NCBI GenBank assembly: GCA_033816765.1
Contig: CM066294.1
Location: 1,798,001-1,862,000, forward strand
Direction: 5' to 3'
Origin: Nothopassalora personata
Taxonomy: Eukaryota > Ascomycota > Dothideomycetes > Mycosphaerellales > Mycosphaerellaceae
Length of the DNA stretch: 64,000 nt
Of this stretch, positions 31,247-40,900 are shown one piece after another. The position numbers and the translations under genes are program-made. The first letter of the stretch is position 1. Each line of letters starts with the position of its first letter. The notes below the pieces were generated by a model that was given only the letters and a program-made list of their open reading frames with translations, did not search any database and was not told the DNA's origin.

Positions 31247-32820
31247 ATGAGCGACGTAGAGAAAGGCACCCAGGAACAAGTGGACCACCTCCAACGACAG
31301 AAAGACGAAGGAACATTCGAAATTCCTACCCCTGAAGAAGAAAAACAAGTCATCCGCAAACTCGACTACCGACTCCTGCCGCTCGTCTTCGTCCTCTACT
31401 CCCTCGCGGTCCTTGATCGGTCGAACCTGGGCAATGCACGTCTCGCAGGAATGGAGGACGACATTGATTTGTCCGGCAACAGGTACTCATGGCTAGGAAC
31501 AATCTTCTACATCGCATACATCCTATCACAATGGACTTTAATCGGCTGGAAACAGTTCAAGCCACATAATTACTGCGCAGCAACCACTCTCTTCTGGGGC
31601 TTCGTCGCTACAATCCAAGCTGCGGCCTTCAACTGGGAGGGTCTAATGGTCTGTCGATTCTTCCTCGGAATCGCGGAAGCAATGTTCGGACCTGGCATAC
31701 CGCTGTACCTGACCTACTTCTACCCCCGCGAACTTGTCGGTTTCCGCCACGGCGTGTTCGTCTCGGGCGCTGCGATGGCGAATGCTTACGGTTCTGTGTT
31801 GGCTTATGGAATCAGCCAGATTCACGGGACTCTTGCTCCTTGGAAGATCTTGTTCTTGATTGAGGGTCTGCCGACTTGTGCGTTCGCTGCTCTGGCGTGG
31901 TACTTCCTGCCGGATAGTATTAGTACTGCGCCTTTCTTGAATGAGAGGGACAAGCAGGTCGCGTTGCATTTCGTGGCGAGGAATCAGAGGATTGATGTGG
32001 AGAGGGAGAGGGGTGTCAGGTTCAAGGAGGTGTTGGATGCGTTTAAGGATCCGAAGAGTTTTTTGCCGGGGATTATGTATTTCGGCTGGTGAGTTTCAAT
32101 TCGGGACGATGATGAGATTTAGATGGAAGTGTGATGGTACTGACTGGGCGATACAGTAATGTCCCCTTCTCCTCCCTTCCGCTGTCCATCCCGACCATCA
32201 TTTCCGAGATGGGCACTTTCACGCGAATCGAATCGAACGGTCTCAGTGCGCCGCCGTATGTGCTCGCCTTTTTCGTGATCATTCTCCTCTGCTGGTTATC
32301 GGACAAGTTCAAAGTGCGAGGGCCTTTCGTTGCGCTTGCGGCGACGATCGCGGCGATAGGGTTCATCATTAATGCTACGACGGAGACGACGGCACCGCGG
32401 TATACCTCAGTCTTCTTGTCAGTATGCATTTTTGGATCTGTGGCGCTACTGCTGTCTTGGACGGCGAATCTCCATGCTACGGAGTCGAAACGTGGTGGCG
32501 GGTACATGATTTTGGCGACGATTGGGCAGTGTGGGCCTTTACTTGGTAAGTTGGCAGGAACTTTATTGTGTGGGCGAGGAGTTGACGATTATGCAGGTAC
32601 GAATGTGTTTCCATCGAGTGAGAAGCCTTTGTACCGCAGGGGCATGTGGATTTCCGCCGCGATGTGTTTGATGGTTGCTGTGGTTGCAGTGATACTCAGC
32701 TGCTGGATTATATATGAGAACAAGCAACTTGAGAGGGAAGGTGCGGTCGATGAGCATGAGATTGATACTGATGTGACCGAAGCAGAGGGACATCATGTCA
32801 AGCATAAGATCCCGTGGTAG
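31247..32820 (+). CDS. MFS transporter of the allantoate-permease (Dal5-like) family
   Basis: Three exons (31247-32088, 32157-32545, 32597-32820) with introns of 68 and 51 bases give 484 residues. The joins read MYFG-C-NVPFSS and GPLLG-TNVF. The ATG at 31247 is chosen over an upstream in-frame start at 31208, which would only add a short Arg-poor leader. Twelve membrane segments are expected. VIRKLDYRLLPLVFVLYSLAVLDRSNLGNA opening the first segment is the family signature (seen here in two parts: KLDYRLLPL and LDRSNLGNA). The family imports small organic anions such as allantoate, nicotinate, biotin precursors and tartrate. The substrate of this member is unknown. The C-terminus is acidic. 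Confidence 0.92.
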
Positions 32821-33050
32821 GCAGAACACATGCACAGTGTTGTGAAGGACTGGTTCATTTCATGAGGTATTGACTGTAGTGTTTTCCATCGTGTCCATCA
32901 TGCAGGATTCCATCCTCCCTTCTCCGAAAATCATCAAACACTACTTGCATCCCATCTCGGCGAGGTGTGTCGTAGGTGAAGTGAATGAAGCTAATCAAAC
33001 GCCGGAAAATATAGTAGTGAGGTTGTCATATTGTCGCGAGCATACTCGGC

Positions 33051-33184
33051 TTACTACAGGACAGTGGGTCAGTCGAAGCTTCCAAGAGAGGTGAAGACTT
33101 GGTGGCACTCACATTGCACGTGCAGCTGCCCGGAGAGCAAGAGCAAGAGCTGCAAGAGCACTTGGTGTTACCGCAGCCGCCCAT
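33051..33184 (-). CDS. Copper metallothionein, 24 residues
   Basis: The ATG at 33184 opens MGGCGNTKCSCSSCSCSPGS, then CTCN, with seven cysteines at 4, 9, 11, 14, 16, 21 and 23. Exon 1 ends at 33113 on a codon boundary, followed by a good donor (gtgagt), a 59-base intron (33112-33054) and the acceptor ctgtag. The first codon of exon 2 is TAA (33053-33051). Size, seven-Cys content and CxC/CxxC spacing match the short Neurospora crassa copper metallothionein, which binds Cu(I) in a single cluster. If the intron is retained, the protein gains 28 residues ending in LATI. A TATA box lies upstream. This gene is too small for usual gene finders. Confidence 0.85.
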
Positions 33185-33300
33185 TTTGCTTGTTTGTTGG
33201 ATCGGGTTGGGAGTTGGTTTGTGGTATTGATTCGTCGTCGTGATTGGATTGATAGTCACTTGTCGTTGATGTCCCACTCAAAGCCAGCAGCAAGGCGGGG

Positions 33301-33310
33301 TATATATATT
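33301..33310 (-). promoter_or_regulatory. TATA box of the metallothionein gene
   Basis: On the minus strand the string AATATATATA lies about 120 bases before the metallothionein ATG, inside otherwise GC-rich sequence. This fits a strongly inducible TATA-type promoter. Copper-factor sites were looked for but no exact match was established. Confidence 0.6.
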
Positions 33311-34159
33311 GCCCTGCATCTCTTCACGTGCAAAGCGCTGTTATTGCGGCGCCAAGATGAATCCTACTGTATGTACTAAGGACACGGCGGGCCCTCACTG
33401 CTCTTGCCGAACGCAGCCCCACCTTCCGGGCGCGAGCGTGGGGTTTCGCGCTCGCCGCCGTTGCCGCGAAAGGCGAAGCTAAGCGTGGATGTTCATGCTG
33501 CAATATTCACCCTAATAATGCATCAGCCGACCGCTGACGATGTTCGTGATGGGCCGACTAATAGGTGGCGACGTGGACAGGCAGGGCATGCCAGGGCCCC
33601 CCATTCAAGCGAATGAGCAAGTTGTGCTCGAATCAGGCGTGGGAGGGAGGAGGAGCTTGCCACGCTTGCCCAGCTGGGAAGGCACAAGAGCCTCAACCCA
33701 CCGCCCCACCTCACGTGATCGGGGCCGGAGTTTTCGTCCAGGATGCGTTGCGACGCACAAAGAACGCACTGTGGCATGACGAACTCGTGGACAAGATTGC
33801 GAGGGATATGTGCCGTTGCAAAGGCGGCCTATATTACTTTGACGTAACCATCAAGGTTGGATGGGCGCTTTGACCGCATGGGGGTTCACGTTGTCGGCAA
33901 GAGATGGACAGTAGACAGACGGACTTGACGCGTGTCCGCGAATTGCCAAGCGCTATCTCAGTGTAATTTACCCAATCACGAGGCAATCTAAACTGTCAAA
34001 TCATCGAATGAACAGAACCATCTCGAGCCCGCACGGCGCCACCAACGCCTCGCTGAAGTCCAACGTCCCATCGAATCCAAATGCTGGAAGATCACCTTCC
34101 TTATCAGACGTGTCGCTGTTATGTACAACCTCCGAGTCAATAATGCTGGTCGAAGAATT
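33311..34159. other. Intergenic between convergent-facing promoter and gene end
   Basis: Upstream of the metallothionein gene and downstream of the deubiquitinase gene. Several plus-strand frames of 70-100 codons overlap one another here; none has a domain. Confidence 0.45.
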
Positions 34160-36226
34160 CTACTCATTCGGCACAATCTCGTAGAAGAGCAAGTACACCT
34201 CCTTCTGCATGCCCAAAACGTCGCTTGTCTTGCTCTCCTTGATCTTATCATCAGAGATACGCCACCAGCGTTCACTGGCCTTCCGTCTAGCGCCACGGCT
34301 GCGCAAAGCTTGGAGAGCAGGCTGACTCCTTGGCTCGGGTTTCTCCTCCACGGACGGCGGCGGCGCTTCTGGCGTTTGAGCTTGGGGTGGTGTTGGTAGG
34401 CCAGGAGCTGGTACGGATTCTGGAGGTGGCTGTTGTTTCCTTTTGTCTAATGATGATCGCAATGTTGAGGATCTAGAGGGTAAAGATGGTGTGGCGCTGG
34501 TCGGTGTGCTCAGGGAGTGCGAGTCCGTGGAGAGCGAAGGACTTTCAGATGTTGAGATCGACTCTCTCATCTTCGTGCCATTGAGCTGCGGACTGGGTAC
34601 AGCGCTCATGCGCGGACTCGGTGAGGGACTGCTGCGGATGCTGTACAGTCCGCCGCTGCCAAGTGATGCTGGTGTTGAGAATGGGGGATTGAAAATCTGC
34701 CTACGATATGATTCGTAGTGCCCGCTGTTATGCCCACCCTTATGTGTGACAACTCCGAGCAAGCGGTAGGTCTTACGATCTAGCAGGCTGCCCAATGGTA
34801 AGGTCTCCGGGAAGGATACCTTCGCCATGTTCTTCCAGGAAGAGGAATGGTTGTCCCATACCGAGCGGTTGAGATGTAGAGATAGGATCTGTGGGAACGA
34901 AGAGATGCGAGTGTGCTTCGTGATCCTACGTCCCGGCACGCTCTTGGTATCTGGAAGCTGCACATCCTTGGGCGGCACTTCAGGATCGTGTTGCAATGCT
35001 CGCTGGATCTTTGCGCGATCGGCTTGGAGTTCAGTCTTCTCCTCTCCTGTTGTTCTGCTAATTTGCTTATCGTATACCTGCAGCGCATGCTCCAAACGAC
35101 ACTTGTCGCATTTATAGTCGTCGATCTGCTCCATCTTCAGTACGCTGTCAAAGCATTGATTGAGAGTGCTCGATGTAGAGTCGTGGGGCACATTCAGTGT
35201 GATGGTGTTAAAGGCCGTCACCGTAGGCTTAGGCTTGAAGTGGCAGTGCGAACATTCCACCTGCGATTCATATTTGCCTTCGAGAGGGAATATATTTTCA
35301 TCCTTCTCCGGATCATTCTGTTGCTGGTCGGCGTTGATCATCTTAGTATGGGCCCCCGTAGGATCATTCTCAGCGTCTAATGCCATGATCTTACTATCCC
35401 TTGGTCGCCCATTGGCGACCTGCTGATTCTCGTCACCGGCGACACCTCCATCGATGTTGATGCTGCTGTGCTGTGCAATGTGTCCATGCTGCCGAGCATA
35501 CTTCCTTGCCCTCTTGCCAGCAGTATACTCCTCGGAGAGCCTCTGAACAATGATTTGCAAAAACTCCTGTGCATCCTGCTGTGTTCGACTGATCCTTGTC
35601 CGAAATGCCTGTTCCACGCATCGTATGAAGCTTTGCGCGCTGATGGTCTTCTTGTATATTGGCCTCTCATTAAGCGCGTCCAGGACCTCTTTCAAGCCGG
35701 CGGTGACCAGGCCTTGCTGCAGACCCAGGATCTGCCAATCTGGAACCTGCTTGCTGTCCGGATTCTTCTTCTGCTCCTCCAATGCCGATCTCAAATCTCC
35801 ATACAGCTGTGGCCCGTCCAGCTTCCGTCTATGCACTTCCCGTATAAGATACGCGCGCAGCTCTGGTAGGCCAGCCAGAGCTTGTAGCACGCTATTCATA
35901 AAGCAGTCGTTCGCCGGGTTGACCAGCCCTACCACACCCTTCTTCCGGCTGGACTTGGAGCTGTTGGCCGCATCGTCGTCGAGGAAGAATGTGGGCCCAA
36001 ACACATAGACCAGCGTAATGGCAGCAAGCGATGCTCCGGCCGCATAGGTCGCGATGGTCAATGGCTTGTCGGGCATCTTCCGCGCGAGGACACCGGTGCC
36101 GGCGATGGCTACGAGGGTCTTTTCGCGTTGGTAGTTGTTCGAGTCCTGCGCGGGTGCCTGGGTCGGTGTTGTCGTGAGGATCTGGCTGATGGCTGCTCCA
36201 TAGCGAGCCAGCACCCCGCGTATCAA
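34160..36226 (-). CDS. Membrane-anchored ubiquitin-specific protease (Ubp16/USP30-like)
   Basis: A single exon encodes 688 residues. A hydrophobic segment at about 57-82 near the N-terminus is followed at once by the catalytic Cys box NPANDCFMNSVLQAL, with C108. The His box is KGGHNSGHYESY (near residue 497), after two zinc-binding CxxC pairs (CSHC near 335 and CDKC near 375). The last part (WWRISDDKIKE) closes the domain. An N-terminal anchor just before a USP domain is characteristic of yeast Ubp16 and human USP30, which act at the mitochondrial outer membrane. A disordered Ser/Pro insertion (about 515-640) lies between the His box and the end. The usual GNTC is ANDC here. Confidence 0.9.
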   Translation of the reverse strand: MIRGVLARYGAAISQILTTTPTQAPAQDSNNYQREKTLVAIAGTGVLARKMPDKPLTIATYAAGASLAAITLVYVFGPTFFLDDDAANSSKSSRKKGVVGLVNPANDCFMNSVLQALAGLPELRAYLIREVHRRKLDGPQLYGDLRSALEEQKKNPDSKQVPDWQILGLQQGLVTAGLKEVLDALNERPIYKKTISAQSFIRCVEQAFRTRISRTQQDAQEFLQIIVQRLSEEYTAGKRARKYARQHGHIAQHSSINIDGGVAGDENQQVANGRPRDSKIMALDAENDPTGAHTKMINADQQQNDPEKDENIFPLEGKYESQVECSHCHFKPKPTVTAFNTITLNVPHDSTSSTLNQCFDSVLKMEQIDDYKCDKCRLEHALQVYDKQISRTTGEEKTELQADRAKIQRALQHDPEVPPKDVQLPDTKSVPGRRITKHTRISSFPQILSLHLNRSVWDNHSSSWKNMAKVSFPETLPLGSLLDRKTYRLLGVVTHKGGHNSGHYESYRRQIFNPPFSTPASLGSGGLYSIRSSPSPSPRMSAVPSPQLNGTKMRESISTSESPSLSTDSHSLSTPTSATPSLPSRSSTLRSSLDKRKQQPPPESVPAPGLPTPPQAQTPEAPPPSVEEKPEPRSQPALQALRSRGARRKASERWWRISDDKIKESKTSDVLGMQKEVYLLFYEIVPNE

Positions 36227-37039
36227 TTCCAGCGTATTCCGGTAGAGTGAGGTAGGAGACGGAAGCTGACCCGCGGTTTCGGCCGTCTAAGTCGTGGTAG
36301 CTTCTTGGTAGATCGACTGCAATTGCGAGGCTGCAGACTCCATGTCTGCCGGCCGTTCCAGTGGCACAGCACCTCGGCTGCTTCGACAAAGACGTCTTCT
36401 CCCTACTACCACTCTCTCTACATTCTCAACATAGCATGTTTGCAATGCCTAAACACGATTCCAGGCGCCGCATGTAAGCATCCACCCTTCTGCCCTTCGG
36501 CCAAATCGCAGATACGATGCCCCCTGGTTACAAAGGATGTAATCCAGCGGTTACAGTCCTCACCAAAGCATGCCCAAGTCCCTGCTTGCAGAAGACGTAC
36601 ACAGAGACTGTAGTGCTACAAACATCTCATGCTAACACTACCAGCGGCGTGTACGAAGCGAGCACATAAACGACTACTGCCACCAACGCTGGAGCCCATT
36701 GTCCCAATCAGCCTGGATGTTGACCAGACGACTCTTGGTCGCATCAAACATGGTGTTTGCTCCGCAACGCGCCACGTTCCATGGATCATGAGTGCAGTCG
36801 CTAAGATTAGTGTTGTTCAGCTTTGGCGGCGTGCCCGTGGCCCAGGCCTTTCGAGATGTCATCGCGCGAACATTACCTGGGCGGTGCTGGACGTCACCGA
36901 TGCGACCGCCACAGCCGCTATAAACGTCAATTTGCTTGTTGCATAGACCCCCGGCTGTGGGCGTCGTGCTATGGGTTATCATCGCCATCGTTGGATGTAA
37001 CGTGCGGTGATATAAAAGCAGCTCCGCATCCTGTTGCAG
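36227..37039. other. Intergenic, promoter of the deubiquitinase gene
   Basis: No convincing frame. A TATA-like string (gatataaaagcag) lies at 37009-37021, shortly before the putative short gene. Confidence 0.45.
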
Positions 37040-37462
37040 ATCTGGACAATGATGTCCTGGAAGCCTGGTTCGCCAACAAGGACCAGATCGATGCCAATGT
37101 CAACTGGGGCACAGTCCTGGTCAAGGACAAAGCAAGCGTGCTTTAAGCGACCATCATGGACAACAGCTCCGGCTCTCAGCTCTTTCTGTTGTCAAGGCGT
37201 CTCGCTCTTCAAACCATCGACTTCACCGCCTTCGACGATCCCAGCACAAACCGCACAGTGAGGTCGCTATCATGCACTACTTCTGCTTGGAAATATTCGC
37301 CTTGTTGCCTGCACAAGAAACTTTAAAAGCGACGGCGAAGAGAACGAGGAGAATGGTGAAATGAAAAGGACGGTATTTGAACAGGATCATTTTGACGGAA
37401 TGCTTATTGAGAATACTCCGGAGGCCATGCTTGAGTTTCCGCCGAGGGCAATTTCCATTTGA
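37040..37462 (+). CDS. Possible short spliced gene or gene fragment, unknown
   Basis: Three pieces with natural composition lie in different frames. They are 37040-37137 (LDNDVLEAWFANKDQIDANV), 37180-37262 (LFLLSRRLALQTIDFTAFDD) and 37318-37462 (SDGEENEENGEMKRTVFEQD, ending EFPPRAISI and TGA). They join in phase through introns of 42 and 55 bases, but the first is very short and the second uses a weak donor (gtcgct). No start codon is assigned; an upstream exon ending at gttgcag is possible. A TATA-like string lies 25 bases upstream. It may equally be a decayed remnant. No family is recognised. Confidence 0.3.
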
Positions 37463-38161
37463 ACATTGAACATTGCGGACGTCGACGGGGAGATGAAATT
37501 GCGGAGGTTGAGGTCGTGGAGGAAATTGCGTCTATTATGGATTGGCCGTGAACTTCAAGAGGTGAAGTATAGGTTTCACTGATGTTGGGGGATGTGAGGA
37601 GCAAGATCTGCTGCGAGTCCTGTGAACTTAGATTGCTGTGTGGCAATGTGCGCCTCTGGCCCTCGAGCAATTCCGGATACTTTGCAGACGCTACGCTACA
37701 TACCTGTTCGTCACGCCTCACAGCATCATGACATTGTCTGATAGCCAGCCATTGTAGCAAATCAATGGACGGGGGACCGTTTGTGTACAAGTGATGTGGT
37801 GCACGACATTGAATCGGCGGTCGTGATCGCAGGCAGAAGGACAGTATAGGGCTTGTTTTAATTACTAGATATCTCCTCTAGGCTTCTGTATCTTCGCATG
37901 AGAAGTGGAAGGGCATTATATATTGACTGTAGCATCCGAGGCCAAGATTATGAGTTCGTAAACATCATTCAATTTTTGCTAGTATAGTCCTAGTAAGCTT
38001 CTATGGTCTTGAATGCCACGTCTGGTCATCATCTGGTCGTGTCTGATCACAGGGTATGTTCTCTAGCGTTCATTGGCCAAGAGCCTATCGTAGACCGCAG
38101 GTCGAACTTCGTTCAATGCTCATCTGACGCGCTGGTGAAAGTCATCACTTCACCCACCAAG
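37463..38161. other. Intergenic, promoter of the bL9m gene
   Basis: A minus-strand frame of 128 codons at 37790-37404 overlaps the preceding candidate and has no domain. From about 37850 the sequence is AT-rich. Nothing else is seen. Confidence 0.4.
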
Positions 38162-39115
38162 ATGGCATCACCACTACGCCCACGGGTGATACCCCAGTGC
38201 TCAGCGTGTATGCGCAGCTATGCCCGGGCACCTTTCGCGGACAGTATCTCAGCGCCGGCAACGGCATTTCGCCAGCAGATAAGGGGAAAGAAGAAGCTCG
38301 CGAATCTGTCCGGCACGAGACCTGCAAGGCTACTGAAGGATGTGCCCGGATATGGCAGAAGAGGTGAGGATGGTCGATACGTCACATGTCACACGACAGC
38401 TGATCGTCCAAAAGGCGCCATTATTCCAATCGCGACAGGGGAAATGCGCAATAAGTTCTTCCCCCGCCGCATCGCCGAATACGTGACATTGCCCGAGCTC
38501 CGAACGATCAAAGCCAACAACATTCCCATAGCGAGAGACTACGCATTTGGCAAGGAGGAGCCACTGCCAGAGGCAGCATCCAGCGAGATCGGCGTATCAC
38601 GATTCGCGATCAAACCCTCCGAGCCAACGATAGCACCGAAGAAGCACGAGGTAGAGAAACTGTCGCCAGAGCGAAGTCTAGAACTCCTGGAAATCTTCGT
38701 CAATCCTCGACTCGACTTCTACCGCCAGCCCATCATTGAAGAGAAGGAGCCTGAAGAGGAAGCACCCGCGGCACGGAAGTTCAAGGAGGAGCCGCGGACA
38801 GCATCAAGTGCCGCAGCAGATCTGTTGGCTGCGCGAATGCAAGCACCGAAAGGGTCACCTAAGCGAGCAGGGCCGCAAGCTATATACGGCTCTGTGAGCA
38901 CGCACGATATTCTGGTCGCAGTCAGGGCAGCCATTGCGGAGAATGATGAAGCAGCGAGAGTCATCTTGGCCGAGAGTGATATCAGCTTCATGGATGAGGA
39001 GGCGAGGGCAGAGGGCAAGGTGAAGCATGTTGGTGACTTTACGGTCGAGATCAAGGTCAAGGGTGCTGAAAAGGGTGTGAAGAGGACTGTCAGAGTAGTG
39101 CCGCAGGAAGCATAA
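38162..39115 (+). CDS. mrpl50: Mitochondrial ribosomal protein bL9m
   Basis: A single exon encodes 317 residues from the ATG at 38162; the frame extends upstream to 38003 through leader sequence. The N-terminus (MASPLRPRVIPQCSACMRSY and following Arg-rich stretch) is a mitochondrial presequence. KDVPGYGRRGEDGRYV, about residues 59-74, followed by GEMRNKFFPRRIAEYV is the N-terminal RNA-binding part of bacterial L9. The C-terminal L9 domain is IYGSVSTHDILVAVR to the end. Between them lies a Glu/Ala/Pro-rich stretch not found in bacteria. The protein belongs to the large subunit of the mitochondrial ribosome; the yeast counterpart is Mrpl50. Confidence 0.88.
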   Translation: MASPLRPRVIPQCSACMRSYARAPFADSISAPATAFRQQIRGKKKLANLSGTRPARLLKDVPGYGRRGEDGRYVTCHTTADRPKGAIIPIATGEMRNKFFPRRIAEYVTLPELRTIKANNIPIARDYAFGKEEPLPEAASSEIGVSRFAIKPSEPTIAPKKHEVEKLSPERSLELLEIFVNPRLDFYRQPIIEEKEPEEEAPAARKFKEEPRTASSAAADLLAARMQAPKGSPKRAGPQAIYGSVSTHDILVAVRAAIAENDEAARVILAESDISFMDEEARAEGKVKHVGDFTVEIKVKGAEKGVKRTVRVVPQEA

Positions 39116-39337
39116 ATTGGAAGCACGATATGCTGCATTGGAAGACCTCCTAAGACACCACCCAACGCCCACGACATTGCACGATGGTATACGGCGATTC
39201 TGTCAGCCAGGTGACCTCACCACAAACGCTTGTATCATACCATGTAGACAGCGGCCGCGTCGACAAAGCCAATCACTTTTCGACGTTGATCCTACTAACC
39301 AGCTAAGCATTCTTCAGAGCACAGTCTGCATCCAAAG

Positions 39338-40234
39338 ATGTGCATCGTCATCATCAGATCCTGGTCCACTTGTGGCCATATGCGCGCCACGAGCACCGAC
39401 AAATGCCACACCTGTCTCGCAACTCCTGGCATGGTGGAGTACGACTGCCCTAGCGCCACGACATATTATCCTGACAGTGAACCTGACTGGCCATGTCCGG
39501 TCTGTCACGCACGGAGAAGGGCAGAGTTTGGAAATCTCTTGCAGCCGGATGAATCGTCGAGGCAGACTGTGTGGGAGATTGAGCAAGCTGCGAATCACTC
39601 CAACACGCGTCTTCTCGCGACCGTCACCTCCTTCAGACAGACTGCTACGGTTCAGCACACGCCGTCATCGGGTCCTGACCTTAGGATGCCTCAAGAGCAA
39701 CACGAAATTCGATCAAACGCGCCATCGCCATCACCTCTTGGATCTATCAGCGCAGGATCGCAAACTGGAGTAGCCAGCAGCGACAGCAACGTCATCACCA
39801 CATCATCGTCTGGCGGCATTAATATACCTAACCCATCAACTGCCACGACCAACTCCACCGTCAGGCTGACTTCTACCCCTGTATCAGGTTCCACCGTCAC
39901 TTTCTCCCCAATACCATCCCCGCCACCGTATGTACTCTCGGACCTATTCACGATTGGCGAGGACTCGACACATACAGGCAATCAAAACAGTTCTCGGGCT
40001 CCGATAGTGTATTCAGAAGCGATGGATGGTCGAGTGTCGCAGGAACTGCACGACTGGGCGGCTCAGGGTGAGGCGATGCTTGCAGAGAATGGGAGGTTGT
40101 CGTTGGGCCATATTGTTCTCGCTCCGAGTAGTAATAGTGATCAGCGCGTCACTGCTTCCAATGAGCGGGCATCTGCTTTGCCGGAGCTTGAGGCGAGGTT
40201 GAATGCACGATCGGAGGAGGCGATGAGGGAGTAG
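39338..40234 (+). CDS. Hypothetical protein with two CxxC pairs
   Basis: An open frame of 298 residues. The N-terminal part has CHTCLATPG and CPVCHARR, 30 residues apart, which could bind one zinc ion, followed by a helical stretch. A long Ser/Thr/Pro-rich middle (about 95-215) is disordered, and the C-terminal 70 residues are helical (LHDWAAQGEAMLAENGRLSL). A branch-point-like ctaac and an acceptor (attcttcag) lie just before the frame, at 39296-39319, so an upstream exon or leader intron is possible and the true start may lie upstream or at the Met at 39383. No family is recognised. Confidence 0.6.
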   Translation: MCIVIIRSWSTCGHMRATSTDKCHTCLATPGMVEYDCPSATTYYPDSEPDWPCPVCHARRRAEFGNLLQPDESSRQTVWEIEQAANHSNTRLLATVTSFRQTATVQHTPSSGPDLRMPQEQHEIRSNAPSPSPLGSISAGSQTGVASSDSNVITTSSSGGINIPNPSTATTNSTVRLTSTPVSGSTVTFSPIPSPPPYVLSDLFTIGEDSTHTGNQNSSRAPIVYSEAMDGRVSQELHDWAAQGEAMLAENGRLSLGHIVLAPSSNSDQRVTASNERASALPELEARLNARSEEAMRE

Positions 40235-40900
40235 AGAGGTATGGTGAGGTTTGATATAGATGTTGACCTGATGTCTGGAGGTGTAGGGCTGTCAAGATCT
40301 GGTGGGTGTTGGCCAGGATTTTTCCCTCCGCTTTTGATTCTTCAGAGCTTGGTAGGCTTCCATATCAAAGTCTGGATTCGACGTCATAGTGTTTTGGTAC
40401 GTAGACGCTGTCGTTCATCATGAAGCTGTGGCTCAGCGACAGTGCCGATGTGAAAAGAGGAGCTAGCAGCTAGCACAGTGGCAATGTTCGATAAAGCTGG
40501 ACGTGAATATGAATGTGGTTGAAAGTGATGCCCTTTTACATATTCGGAAAGCTCCGACGCTGCCCCACTTGACTGAGCCCTCCAAATCTTCACGTCGTCG
40601 TCGTCGTCGTCGTCGCAGCTTTCGTCCAACATCGGCAGCAAGAACGCTCCTTGCCATCGTAACTCCTTGTACGCACTCCTACTACCTCCGACGACGACAA
40701 CAACACCAGCGTCGCTGCTGGTGACTTTGCCCAGCCGCAGTTGAGCTGCGCAGACCTCAGCCTGTGAGAACACCATCTCAGGAACCAGCACAAGGCGCCC
40801 GCTGAGAGCCTGATTTGCTAACACGTTGAAACACACACCACGCAGGGCGATCGTCTTGGCACAGCATCCAGCATTCTTCGCAGAATCGCGGGCAGGCAAG
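40235..40900. other. Intergenic, promoter of the Prp4 gene
   Basis: Contains a trinucleotide run and no gene. The 272-codon minus-strand frame over 41202-40384 is judged to be a shadow of the Prp4 gene. Confidence 0.5.
40593..40615. repeat. (GTC)n trinucleotide repeat
   Basis: About 23 bases of a perfect CGT/GTC repeat in the upstream region of the Prp4 gene, outside any accepted coding sequence. Confidence 0.9.
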
